Positions 6,053 to 12,447 of a stretch of 12,447 nucleotides of DNA are shown here, piece after piece. Source of the stretch: Bacillota bacterium (GTDB lineage: Bacteria > Bacillota > Bacilli > Alicyclobacillales > Alicyclobacillaceae). Position 1 is the stretch's first letter. Every line of letters begins with the position of its first letter. The DNA is taken from the NCBI GenBank assembly GCA_021820805.1, contig JAKADF010000043.1, positions 1 to 12,447 on the forward strand, given 5' to 3'. The position numbers and the translations under genes are program-made. Below the pieces are notes generated by a model. The model was given only the letters and a program-made list of their open reading frames with translations, was not told where the DNA came from and did no database searches.

Positions 6053-7237
6053 GTGGGTGCAAACACAGCAGATGTTGTCGTTATCGGCAGCGGTATTATA
6101 GGTGCATCGATTGCTTATTACACTTCAAAACTCGGAATGAATGTTGTTGTAGTTGAAAAGGGAGAAATTGCTGGCGGAACATCCTCCAGATGTGATGGGA
6201 ATATTTTAGCTATTGATAAAGAGCCGGGGTTTGACAGTCAAATGTCATTAAAATCACAAGAGTTGGTTGAAGAATTAGCTCGAGAACTAGATGAGGAATT
6301 TGAATATCGAGCTCCTGGAAGTATTTTGTTTTGCGAAAATGATGCAGAAATGGAAGCAGCAAAGATTTGGGTTGACAGGCAAAAGGCAGTTGGTTTGCCA
6401 TTTCGAATGTTGAGCCATCAAGATTTAGTGGATGAGTGGCCGTACATGGCAGAAGACATTCCTGGGGGATTAGAATGTGCAACAGATTCTACGGTCAATC
6501 CGGTTCTATTAACCTATTCGTTTGCACATACCGCACGCCGTCTAGGGGCTAAGTTTCTAATTAAAACAGAAGTAACAAATATTCTAAGAGACGAAAAGGG
6601 ACATGTTTCCGGTGTAGAGACTTCAAATGGCACAATCTATTCAAACTGTGTCGTGAGCGCAGCAGGCGTATGGTCCAAACATATCGGGAAATTAGTTGGG
6701 CTTGATATCCCAATAGAACCAAGAAAAGGGCACATTATTGTTTCTTCAAGGACGAAGAGTATCGGTAAGCGTAAGGTTATGGAATTTGGCTACTTAATGA
6801 GTAAATTTGGCGGCCGGCGCCAAGTAGATGAGGAAATGGAGAAGTACGGGGTAGCCCTCGTGTTTGAACCGACCGCTTCACAAAATTTCCTGATTGGAAG
6901 CAGTCGGGAATTCGTTGGATATGACACCAGAGTGAATACACATGTGATGCACTTGATTGCAAAACGAGCTATGCGCTTTTTCCCGGTTATCAAAGATATT
7001 CCGGTATTTCGCACATACGCTGGGCTGCGTCCTTGGACGCCTGACCATTTGCCGATTGTGTGCCATGTTGATGAGGTTCCGGGATTTTATATTGCGGCGG
7101 GTCATGAAGGAGATGGAATCAGCTTATCTGCGGTAACCGGAAAAGTCATCAGTGAGATGGTTTCTGGAGCTGAAACATGTATCCCTATAGAACCAATGCG
7201 TTTAGACCGGTTCCAAAAAGGAGAGGTTCATTCGTGA
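6053..7237 (+). CDS. DAO-family FAD-dependent oxidoreductase, probable catalytic subunit of D-hydroxyproline/D-proline dehydrogenase (HcnC-like)
   Basis: This 394-residue flavoprotein of the D-amino-acid-oxidase/glycine-oxidase fold should oxidise the cyclic D-imino acid to a pyrroline-2-carboxylate. The FAD site is clear: VVVIGSGIIGASIAYY with GxGxxG at 12-17, Glu35 closing strand 2, then AGGTSSRCDGN (40-50). The carboxyl end has the expected AAGHEGDGISLSAVTGK (about 348-364). The start is GTG 6053, with AAAGAGGGG 10 nt upstream; the poor spacing leaves some doubt. It overlaps the next gene by 4 bp (GTGA), so it is coupled to the first racemase. Together with the three divergent - strand proteins it would make a four-part dehydrogenase. 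Substrate assignment rests on the racemase neighbours. Glycine or sarcosine oxidase is less likely. Confidence 0.82.
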   Translation: MGANTADVVVIGSGIIGASIAYYTSKLGMNVVVVEKGEIAGGTSSRCDGNILAIDKEPGFDSQMSLKSQELVEELARELDEEFEYRAPGSILFCENDAEMEAAKIWVDRQKAVGLPFRMLSHQDLVDEWPYMAEDIPGGLECATDSTVNPVLLTYSFAHTARRLGAKFLIKTEVTNILRDEKGHVSGVETSNGTIYSNCVVSAAGVWSKHIGKLVGLDIPIEPRKGHIIVSSRTKSIGKRKVMEFGYLMSKFGGRRQVDEEMEKYGVALVFEPTASQNFLIGSSREFVGYDTRVNTHVMHLIAKRAMRFFPVIKDIPVFRTYAGLRPWTPDHLPIVCHVDEVPGFYIAAGHEGDGISLSAVTGKVISEMVSGAETCIPIEPMRLDRFQKGEVHS

Positions 7238-8235
7238 AATTCTCAAAGTTAGTGACGACGATTGACACACATACAGGTGGAAACCCAACTCGTACAGTCA
7301 CGAGCGGATCGCCTGAACTTATTGGGAATACAATGACTGAGAAAATGGTTTATATGCGCGATCACCATGATGATTTTCGCCGTGCATTGATGTTTGAACC
7401 ACGTGGACATGAGGTAATGTCTGGGTGCATCTTGACAGAACCTTGTGATCCGACTGCGGATATTGGCGTTGTCTATATCGAAACAGGTGGATATTTACCA
7501 ATGTGTGGGCATGACACGATTGGCGTCTGTACGGCACTTATCGAAGGAGGTATTTTCCCGAAAGATAAGACGATGCTTCGCTTAGATACGCCTGCAGGGC
7601 TTGTTGAGGCCAAATTGGATGTAAACGATGGTAAGGTCAGGAGTGTGACTTTTAAAAATATCCCCTCATTCCTTTACAAACGGGATGTAGTCGTTAGTGT
7701 AGACGGCCTTCCGGATATCAAGTTAGATATAGCGTACGGCGGCAATTTCTATGGGATTTTGGATGCAAGGCCGCTCGGGTTGTCGCTTACGCCTGACAAC
7801 GGATCGAAGATAATTTCATTAGCTGTGAAAATTCGTGAACAAGTCAATCGACAAGTTGATGTCGTTCATCCGGAGATACCAGTCATTCGTGGTATGACCC
7901 ATGTTGAATTCTATGGCGATCCTCATACAAAAGCTGCCCACTGCCGCAATACAGTTGTTGTTCCGCCGGGGGGTATTGACCGCTCTCCATGTGGCACCGG
8001 TACTTCCGCAAAGGTTGCTACTCTTTATGCGAAGGGGCAACTCACGCTTGGTGAAGAATTCATACACGAAAGCATCGTTGACTCTCTGTTCTATGCAAAA
8101 GTGCTGGAAGAGACAAAAGTCGCAGATTTGCCCGCGGTAATCCCAGAGGTCAAAGGTTCAGCGTGGGTAACAGGTTTTCATCACTTCGTATTGAACGAAA
8201 AAGATCCGCAAAACGACGGGTTTTTGCTTATTTGA
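7234..8235 (+). CDS. Proline racemase/4-hydroxyproline 2-epimerase family protein (paralogue 1)
   Basis: This 333-residue enzyme is the usual size for the family and carries both catalytic cysteines: Cys91 in MCGHDTIG and Cys253 in [10 protein letters not shown]. These act as the two acid/base residues that swap the alpha proton, so racemase or epimerase activity is expected. The related trans-3-hydroxyproline dehydratases have threonine in the second position. The amino end IDTHTGGNPTRTV is also typical. The GTG at 7234 is preferred over an upstream ATG at 7177 because AAGGAGAGG lies 7 nt before it; the alternative lies within the preceding gene. The active-site stretch has Asp after MCGH where the neighbour has Gly, so the two may differ in substrate. 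Likely reaction: trans-4-hydroxy-L-proline to cis-4-hydroxy-D-proline, or L-/D-proline. Confidence 0.9.
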   Translation: MKFSKLVTTIDTHTGGNPTRTVTSGSPELIGNTMTEKMVYMRDHHDDFRRALMFEPRGHEVMSGCILTEPCDPTADIGVVYIETGGYLPMCGHDTIGVCTALIEGGIFPKDKTMLRLDTPAGLVEAKLDVNDGKVRSVTFKNIPSFLYKRDVVVSVDGLPDIKLDIAYGGNFYGILDARPLGLSLTPDNGSKIISLAVKIREQVNRQVDVVHPEIPVIRGMTHVEFYGDPHTKAAHCRNTVVVPPGGIDRSPCGTGTSAKVATLYAKGQLTLGEEFIHESIVDSLFYAKVLEETKVADLPAVIPEVKGSAWVTGFHHFVLNEKDPQNDGFLLI

Positions 8236-8292
8236 TGGGGGTCTAAGACGTAGTACGCTCCGTTCAGGCCCGCGATAGCGAGGAGGAGGACA

Positions 8293-9300
8293 ATGGAATT
8301 TAATAAACGTTTTACATCCATCGACACCCACACAGGCGGAGAGCCATTACGCATTATCACAGGCGGGCTGCCGAGATTAAAAGGAACTACTATTCTTGAA
8401 AAGAGGGCATATTTCAAAGAGTTTCACGATGATCTTAGACGTATTCTGATGTTTGAACCGCGTGGGCATCATGGCATGTACGGTTGTGTAGTGACTGATC
8501 CGATAAGCGAGAATGCTGACTTTGGCGTTTTATTTATGCACAATGAAGGGTTCAGCACAATGTGCGGCCACGGCATCATTGGCGTAGTTACAGCATTGGT
8601 TGAAACAGGGCAGTTGACCATAACTGATTCGAATCAAACAATTCTTATTGACAGCCCGGCAGGTCTGGTAAAGGCTCATGCTGATGTTCAGGGCACAGAA
8701 GTGAATTCTGTTTCGTTTGAGAATGTCCCCTCCTTTGTTTACAAGGCAGATGTTCCGATTAAATTGCCGGGTGGTTTAGAGTTTACAGTTGATATCGCTT
8801 TTGGTGGTGCATTTTACGCGTTTGTCGATGCAACAGTTCTGGGTGTCAGAGTTCAAAAAGAACAAATCGCTAAACTCCAAGAATTGGAGCTGCAGATCAA
8901 GCAATATATTGAAACAAATTACGAAATTGCTCATCCGTTGGAGCGCGAGCTTAAAGGAATCTACGGTGTTATTTTTTCCGATAAACCAGAGAAACCAAAT
9001 TCGCACCTTCGAAATGTAACCGTTTTTGCAGATGAACAAATTGACCGCTCCCCGTGTGGTACCGGAACAAGCGCGAGACTTGCGGTTCTTTATCATCGCG
9101 GTCAAATCCAACTGAACGAAAATTTTGTTCATGAAAGCATAGTTGGTTCGCAATTTACGGGCAAGGTTTTGCATGAAACGAAAGTTGACAGTTTTGATGC
9201 TGTAGTGCCTGAGATTACTGGCGATGCTTTTATCACCGGGTTCCATCAGTTTGTGATTGATCCATCCGATCCGCTCGCGAAAGGTTTCTTGTTACGCTGA
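8293..9300 (+). CDS. Proline racemase/4-hydroxyproline 2-epimerase family protein (paralogue 2)
   Basis: A 335-residue homologue of the gene just upstream, with Cys91 in MCGHGIIG and Cys255 in [10 protein letters not shown], so again a full Cys/Cys pair. The two proteins share their layout from IDTHTGG near the start to TGFHxFV near the end but differ widely in sequence, so this is an old duplication or two separate acquisitions. A very strong AGGAGGAGGA (8281-8290) precedes ATG 8293. The 57-bp gap to the upstream gene has a weak CGCT/AGCG stem and no clear promoter, so it is probably part of the same operon. Which paralogue handles hydroxyproline and which proline, or a related imino acid, cannot be read from the sequence. 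Confidence 0.9.
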   Translation: MEFNKRFTSIDTHTGGEPLRIITGGLPRLKGTTILEKRAYFKEFHDDLRRILMFEPRGHHGMYGCVVTDPISENADFGVLFMHNEGFSTMCGHGIIGVVTALVETGQLTITDSNQTILIDSPAGLVKAHADVQGTEVNSVSFENVPSFVYKADVPIKLPGGLEFTVDIAFGGAFYAFVDATVLGVRVQKEQIAKLQELELQIKQYIETNYEIAHPLERELKGIYGVIFSDKPEKPNSHLRNVTVFADEQIDRSPCGTGTSARLAVLYHRGQIQLNENFVHESIVGSQFTGKVLHETKVDSFDAVVPEITGDAFITGFHQFVIDPSDPLAKGFLLR

Positions 9301-9317
9301 TAGAATGGAGGCAGGAG

Positions 9318-10310
9318 ATGTTAGTTTTAGGCTCAGAGGATCAAAAACGCGTGCTTACGATGCGTGAAGCAATTGACGCAGTGGGCTTAGCTTTGTCTGA
9401 AATGTCTGCGGGATCCGCAAAAACACCCGTTCGAACGAGCCTTCCTGTTCCGAAGGCAAAAGGAACGGCCCTGTTCATGCCTTCACTTGTCGAATCTGTC
9501 GGCGGATTAGGTTTAAAATTTGTATCTGTCTTCCCTTTAAATAAACAGTTGGGGAAAGAAACTATTCAAGGTGTCATGGTGCTCGCGGATATAAATACTG
9601 CAGAGCCACTCGCGCTTCTGGAGGCTTCATATCTTACCGCACTTCGGACTGGAGCAGCCTCTGGTCTTGCTGTAAAGTATTTGGCCAGGAAAGATGCTAA
9701 AGTCCTCGGCGTAATTGGAACTGGAGCACAATCAAAATATGTGATTGCTGCTGTACGTGAGGTACGTTCTATAAAAGAAATCCGGTTGTACAATCGCAGT
9801 TTGGAAAAAGCCGAGCAGTTGGCAAGTGAGCTTTCCCGACAAGCGGACGAACCTTCCATAAAAGTCATTGTTGTTCATGATGCAAATGATGCAGTTGTAG
9901 ACGCGGATATTGTAGTCACTACAACAAACTCTTCTGCTCCTGTATTTAATGCTGCAGCACTCAAGCAAGGTGCGCATGTTAATGCAGTTGGGTCTTTTCG
10001 ACCAGATATGCAAGAGATCCCAACAGACATATTCAGAAAGAATCCAAAAGTGGTCGTTGAATCACGCAAAGCTGCGTTTGAGGAAACAGGCGACCTTCTT
10101 GTCCCGATGCGCCAAGGGTTATTTTCTCCTGAACGACTGCATGCAGAGTTGGGTGATATCGTACGGGGCATAAAAGCCGGAAGAGAGAATGAGAAAGAAA
10201 TCACAGTTTTTAAATCAGTCGGCGTTGCAGCAATGGATGTTGTTGTTGGTAAGATACTCTATGAACGAGCGGCAGAATTAGGCATTGGTCAGAAAGTGAT
10301 ATTAAGTTAG
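9318..10310 (+). CDS. Ornithine cyclodeaminase/mu-crystallin family protein, probable pyrroline-2-carboxylate (ketimine) reductase
   Basis: This 330-residue protein has the family's Rossmann motif GVIGTGAQS (131-139), preceded by LRTGAASG (109-116) and Lys67 in GLKFVS. Where true ornithine cyclodeaminases have a GGDCPGKTEL-type stretch with their catalytic Asp, this protein reads NAVGSFRPDMQEI (from 222), the pattern of alanine dehydrogenase/ketimine reductase members. I therefore expect NAD(P)H-dependent reduction of delta-1-pyrroline-2-carboxylate to L-proline, as found for other members encoded beside proline racemases. Such an enzyme would recover D-proline oxidised by the neighbouring dehydrogenase. 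ATG 9318 has GGAGG and AGGAG just upstream and is 17 bp from the racemase stop. Last clear gene of the operon that starts at 6053. True cyclodeaminase remains possible. Confidence 0.82.
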   Translation: MLVLGSEDQKRVLTMREAIDAVGLALSEMSAGSAKTPVRTSLPVPKAKGTALFMPSLVESVGGLGLKFVSVFPLNKQLGKETIQGVMVLADINTAEPLALLEASYLTALRTGAASGLAVKYLARKDAKVLGVIGTGAQSKYVIAAVREVRSIKEIRLYNRSLEKAEQLASELSRQADEPSIKVIVVHDANDAVVDADIVVTTTNSSAPVFNAAALKQGAHVNAVGSFRPDMQEIPTDIFRKNPKVVVESRKAAFEETGDLLVPMRQGLFSPERLHAELGDIVRGIKAGRENEKEITVFKSVGVAAMDVVVGKILYERAAELGIGQKVILS

Positions 10311-10325
10311 TGAAATGACTTCTAG

Positions 10326-10348
10326 GTTCAAAACAATTAATTGTGAAC
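10326..10348 (+). terminator. Weak hairpin after the racemase/reductase operon
   Basis: GTTCA (10326-10330) pairs with TGAAC (10344-10348), and inside it CAATT pairs with AATTG, with a three-base bulge. The inner 12 bases ACAATTAATTGT are a perfect palindrome. It lies 16 bp after the stop codon, but there is no T-run, so it may be a poor terminator or a binding site just upstream of the next promoter. Confidence 0.3.
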
Positions 10349-10353
10349 ATATC

Positions 10354-10382
10354 TTGTCAGTAGGTAAAACACTATATATAAT
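10354..10382 (+). promoter_or_regulatory. Sigma-A-type promoter of the FadR-type regulator
   Basis: TTGTCA (10354-10359) and a consensus TATAAT (10377-10382) are 17 bp apart, the strongest promoter in the window by eye. The leader to GTG 10518 is about 130 bases. ACTATATA (10371-10378) overlaps the -10 and matches part of the palindrome at 5961-5970. Confidence 0.7.
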
Positions 10383-10386
10383 GGAA

Positions 10387-10399
10387 ATCATCAAATGAT
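10387..10399. promoter_or_regulatory. Candidate autoregulatory operator
   Basis: ATCAT (10387-10391) and ATGAT (10395-10399) form a perfect inverted repeat around CAA, sitting on the expected transcription start 5 bp after the -10 box. Its size and position suit a FadR-type GntR dimer repressing its own gene. It is short, and no exact copy was found at the divergent dehydrogenase promoter. Confidence 0.35.
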
Positions 10400-10517
10400 C
10401 TGAATGGTAAGACTGTTTCGCATTTGCATTATAGTAGTTCTAGCATTCACTGCTTAAGCTGTGTTTTCCTTGTTTTCAAAGTATGGAAACAGCGTATCGA
10501 CATTGGGAGTTGAGGAA

Positions 10518-11324
10518 GTGGCTGATTCAGACCTACAACAGATGCACCATATGTTCAACGAAGTTCGTCCAGTTCGTGGTTTTGATGATATCGCATTGCA
10601 GATTCAAAAGGCAATTGTAGACGGCCGATTGAAAGCAGGCGACAGACTGCCGAACGAGCGCGACCTCGGTGCGATTTTTGGTGTCAGTAGACCGACACTT
10701 CGAGAAGCAATACGCAGTTTGGAAGCCGCTGGTGTTGTTGAAGTGCGCCGTGGAACCAATGGAGGCACATTCATATCTGAACCGAAGGCTGACCAAGTTG
10801 GGCAGGCACTTGCCACGTTAATTCGTTTCCGCAGGGCGACTGCTGATGAGTTAGCAGAGTTCCGAGCAAACTTCGAGACTGAAACAGCATATTGGGCAGC
10901 AAAACGTGCTACACAGAATCAAATTGACAGGCTTCTAGAAATTTCAAATCAGTTTAAAGAGGCTATAAGTCGCACTGACACTTCATGGTCCCAAGTTGTA
11001 GACTTGGACTTAGCATTTCATGAAGAAGTAGCTCATGCCTCGCAAAACCAAATTCGTGTCGCAATTATGTTGGCAATTCATGAAGTTATGCGTAAAAGTG
11101 CGTTGCTTATAGGCAATATGGAAGATATGAAGTGGCGCATAGAACAGGCAGATGACTTACGGGCGATTGCAAATGCAATCGGAAAACACCAAGTTCGAGT
11201 AGCAAGGCGGCTGATGAAAGAGCACGTATTAAGAAATATCCAAGCAGTTGCCAAACAGAAATCCTCAGAACTTGAATCATCTGATTGGAACGAGAATTTG
11301 GGAGATCAAACCGAAATATTTTGA
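10518..11324 (+). CDS. FadR-subfamily GntR transcriptional regulator (FCD domain)
   Basis: This 268-residue regulator has a GntR winged helix at about residues 20-85: DRLPNERDLGAIFGVSRPTLREAIRSLEAAGVVEVRRG. A helical FCD effector domain fills most of the rest. FCD domains often hold a metal through Asp and His residues. Here Asp164, His168 and His236 fit, but the usual EHRAI stretch reads DLRAI, with Leu214 where a His is common. GTG 10518 is preferred because GGGAG (10505-10509) lies 8 nt upstream; an in-frame GTG at 10461 would add 19 residues but has no ribosome site. It is probably the regulator of the hydroxyproline/proline operons and the transporter, with the imino acid or a product as signal. 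That role is inferred from position. Confidence 0.88.
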   Translation: MADSDLQQMHHMFNEVRPVRGFDDIALQIQKAIVDGRLKAGDRLPNERDLGAIFGVSRPTLREAIRSLEAAGVVEVRRGTNGGTFISEPKADQVGQALATLIRFRRATADELAEFRANFETETAYWAAKRATQNQIDRLLEISNQFKEAISRTDTSWSQVVDLDLAFHEEVAHASQNQIRVAIMLAIHEVMRKSALLIGNMEDMKWRIEQADDLRAIANAIGKHQVRVARRLMKEHVLRNIQAVAKQKSSELESSDWNENLGDQTEIF

Positions 11325-11500
11325 CACTGATGTATAATTCAGGATGAGACAGATGAGCTTAGGACATTGTCGATTATACTTTCCCTACTGTATTAGAATG
11401 AGGAAAAAATAGCATTTGTAGTTGCAACGTGATAAGTTAATTTTTCCCAAAATGGTCAGAATGTTTAGCGTTTTACCAATATAAAGGGGGCTTTTGTTCT
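11325..11500. promoter_or_regulatory. Intergenic region before the transporter gene
   Basis: TTGTCG (11367-11372) and TATTAG (11391-11396) are 18 bp apart and may be a weak promoter. GTTGCAAC (11421-11428) is a perfect 8-bp palindrome. The sequence around it, TTTGTAGTTGCAA (11415-11427), matches 12 of 13 bases of TTTGTTGTTGCAA at 5845-5857, in the - strand operon leader. AAAGGGGG (11483-11490) is the ribosome binding site of the next gene. No clear terminator for the regulator gene is seen. Confidence 0.35.
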
Positions 11501-12447
11501 ATGAAAGGGCTTACTAAAATCGCAATGGGCGCATCCTTTGCATCACTTATGATGTTGACTGCATGTGGTTCAACCGGTTCGACAAATCAAGCTAGCGGCG
11601 GAAATAGTACTTCATCTGGCGGCGGCGGAAAAATCTTAATCGGTGTTATCACGCCTGTAACCGGTTCCAGCGCTAAGATGGGTCAAGATATGAATAATGG
11701 AATTAAAATGGCTGCCGATGAGATTAATAAAAAAGGCGGCGTGCTTGGTAAGCAAATTCAAATTGATTTTGAGGATGGCGCTGCTGATCCACAGACTGCA
11801 ACTGCTGCAGCAAATAAACTGGTTTCAGAAAATGTATCTGCAATTGTTGGCGGTTATGCATCCGGTGCGGTGCTCCCTGCAACGGGTGTCGTCCATCAAG
11901 CAGGTATCCCATGGGTTATTACGGCTGCCGATTCCTCGAAGATTCCAGCAGAAGGATATAATGATATTTTCTTGTTAAATAGCACCGCAGGTGCCCAAGC
12001 AAAAACGGCAGCGGATTATATGACAAAGAACCTTAGTGGAAAGAAAATCGCAATTATAGATGATAATTCAGCTTATTCTGTTGACCTCGCAACACTTACG
12101 AAGCAAGCAGTTACAAGCGACGGCGGGCAAGTCGTTGCGCTTGATGCCGTTAATCCTCAAGAGACAGACTTTACATCAGAATTAACAAAACTCAAGGGTC
12201 TTCACCCTGATGTAACGTATTGGACGGGTTATTATTCAGCTGGCGGTCTGCTCCTGAAGCAGTTTAAGCAACTCGGTGTTCCCGGTGCATTCGGTGTAGG
12301 TGATGGTTCTAACGACCCAACAATGGTTAAAATTGCAGGTGCCCAAAACTCTGAAGGATATTTTACAACTACAACTCCGACACCAGAATTCCAACCATCT
12401 GCAAAAGATTGGTCTGCGCAGTATAAAGCAGAATTTCATGAAGACCC
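11501..12447 (+). CDS. ABC transporter substrate-binding lipoprotein, branched-chain amino acid type (3' end outside window)
   Basis: The reading frame is open to the window edge and gives 315 residues; family members are usually near 390, so roughly 75 are missing. The amino end is a lipoprotein signal: a positive start, a hydrophobic stretch and the lipobox LTAC with Cys22. A Ser/Gly-rich linker (about 23-43) leads into the mature protein. It then follows the LivK-type fold (Peripla_BP_6): ILIGVITPVTGSSAKMGQDMNNGIKMAADEIN, GGVLGKQIQIDFEDGAADPQTA and AIVGGYASGAVLPA. This places it as the extracellular binding protein of a LivKHMGF-like importer whose other genes should follow. Next to the racemase/dehydrogenase locus it probably binds an imino acid such as hydroxyproline, proline or proline betaine (inference). 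ATG 11501 has AAAGGGGG 10 nt upstream. Confidence 0.9.
   Translation, partial: MKGLTKIAMGASFASLMMLTACGSTGSTNQASGGNSTSSGGGGKILIGVITPVTGSSAKMGQDMNNGIKMAADEINKKGGVLGKQIQIDFEDGAADPQTATAAANKLVSENVSAIVGGYASGAVLPATGVVHQAGIPWVITAADSSKIPAEGYNDIFLLNSTAGAQAKTAADYMTKNLSGKKIAIIDDNSAYSVDLATLTKQAVTSDGGQVVALDAVNPQETDFTSELTKLKGLHPDVTYWTGYYSAGGLLLKQFKQLGVPGAFGVGDGSNDPTMVKIAGAQNSEGYFTTTTPTPEFQPSAKDWSAQYKAEFHED

Noticed and set aside
8776..9246. 156-codon minus-strand frame
   Set aside because: It lies wholly inside the second racemase-family gene, whose catalytic motifs are unambiguous.
9318..10310. True ornithine cyclodeaminase
   Set aside because: The cyclodeaminase-type GGDCPGKTEL stretch is replaced by NAVGSFRPDMQEI, and the neighbours are proline racemases; kept as a less likely alternative.
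10461..10517. GTG 10461 as the start of the FadR-type regulator
   Set aside because: No Shine-Dalgarno sequence precedes it, whereas GTG 10518 has GGGAG at good spacing and gives a normal family length.
11321..11338. TTGACA followed by TATAAT as a promoter
   Set aside because: The boxes are only 6 bp apart, and neither has a partner at 16-18 bp; TTGACA also overlaps the regulator's stop codon.

Overview
The window looks like chromosomal DNA of a Gram-positive bacterium (Bacillota, Bacilli; an Alicyclobacillaceae-type organism is my guess, not shown). The reasons are strong GGAGG-type ribosome binding sites, GTG starts, sigma-A-like promoters with 17-bp spacers, a YtrA-type GntR/ABC operon and a lipoprotein-type solute-binding protein. 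No rRNA, tRNA, transposase or CRISPR array was seen.

Region by region. 1-193 is a GC-rich minisatellite of 53-bp units. 323-2369 is a three-gene operon (ABC permease, YtrA-type GntR repressor, ABC ATPase), with a promoter whose -10 lies inside a dyad. 2559-3801 holds a TRIC/UPF0126 membrane protein and a membrane-anchored, histidine-rich protein of unknown function. 3802-3957 is a convergent intergenic region with a perfect 10-bp inverted repeat. From about 3958 to the right edge lies a catabolic locus for proline-type imino acids, most likely trans-4-hydroxy-L-proline and/or D-proline.

How the catabolic locus may work (inference). Two tandem proline racemase/hydroxyproline epimerase paralogues (7234-8235, 8293-9300) would turn the L-imino acid into its D-epimer. 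A multi-subunit, dye-linked-type dehydrogenase would oxidise the D-epimer to a pyrroline-2-carboxylate. Its DAO-type catalytic flavoprotein is on the + strand (6053-7237). Its electron-transfer subunits are on the - strand: a BFD-type [2Fe-2S] protein, a ferredoxin-type [2Fe-2S] protein and a second flavoprotein. An ornithine cyclodeaminase-family protein (9318-10310), which looks like an imine reductase rather than a true cyclodeaminase, could reduce the pyrroline back to L-proline. A FadR-type GntR regulator (10518-11324) is the probable local regulator. A branched-chain-amino-acid-type substrate-binding lipoprotein (11501 to the edge) begins what is probably the uptake system. The later 4-hydroxyproline steps (pyrroline-4-hydroxy-2-carboxylate deaminase and 2-oxoglutarate semialdehyde dehydrogenase) are not in the window.

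The - strand electron-transfer operon and the + strand catalytic operon diverge from a 245-bp region. Its - strand promoter (5966-5994) and + strand -10 box (5953-5958) sit on either side of, or overlap, a 10-bp palindrome.
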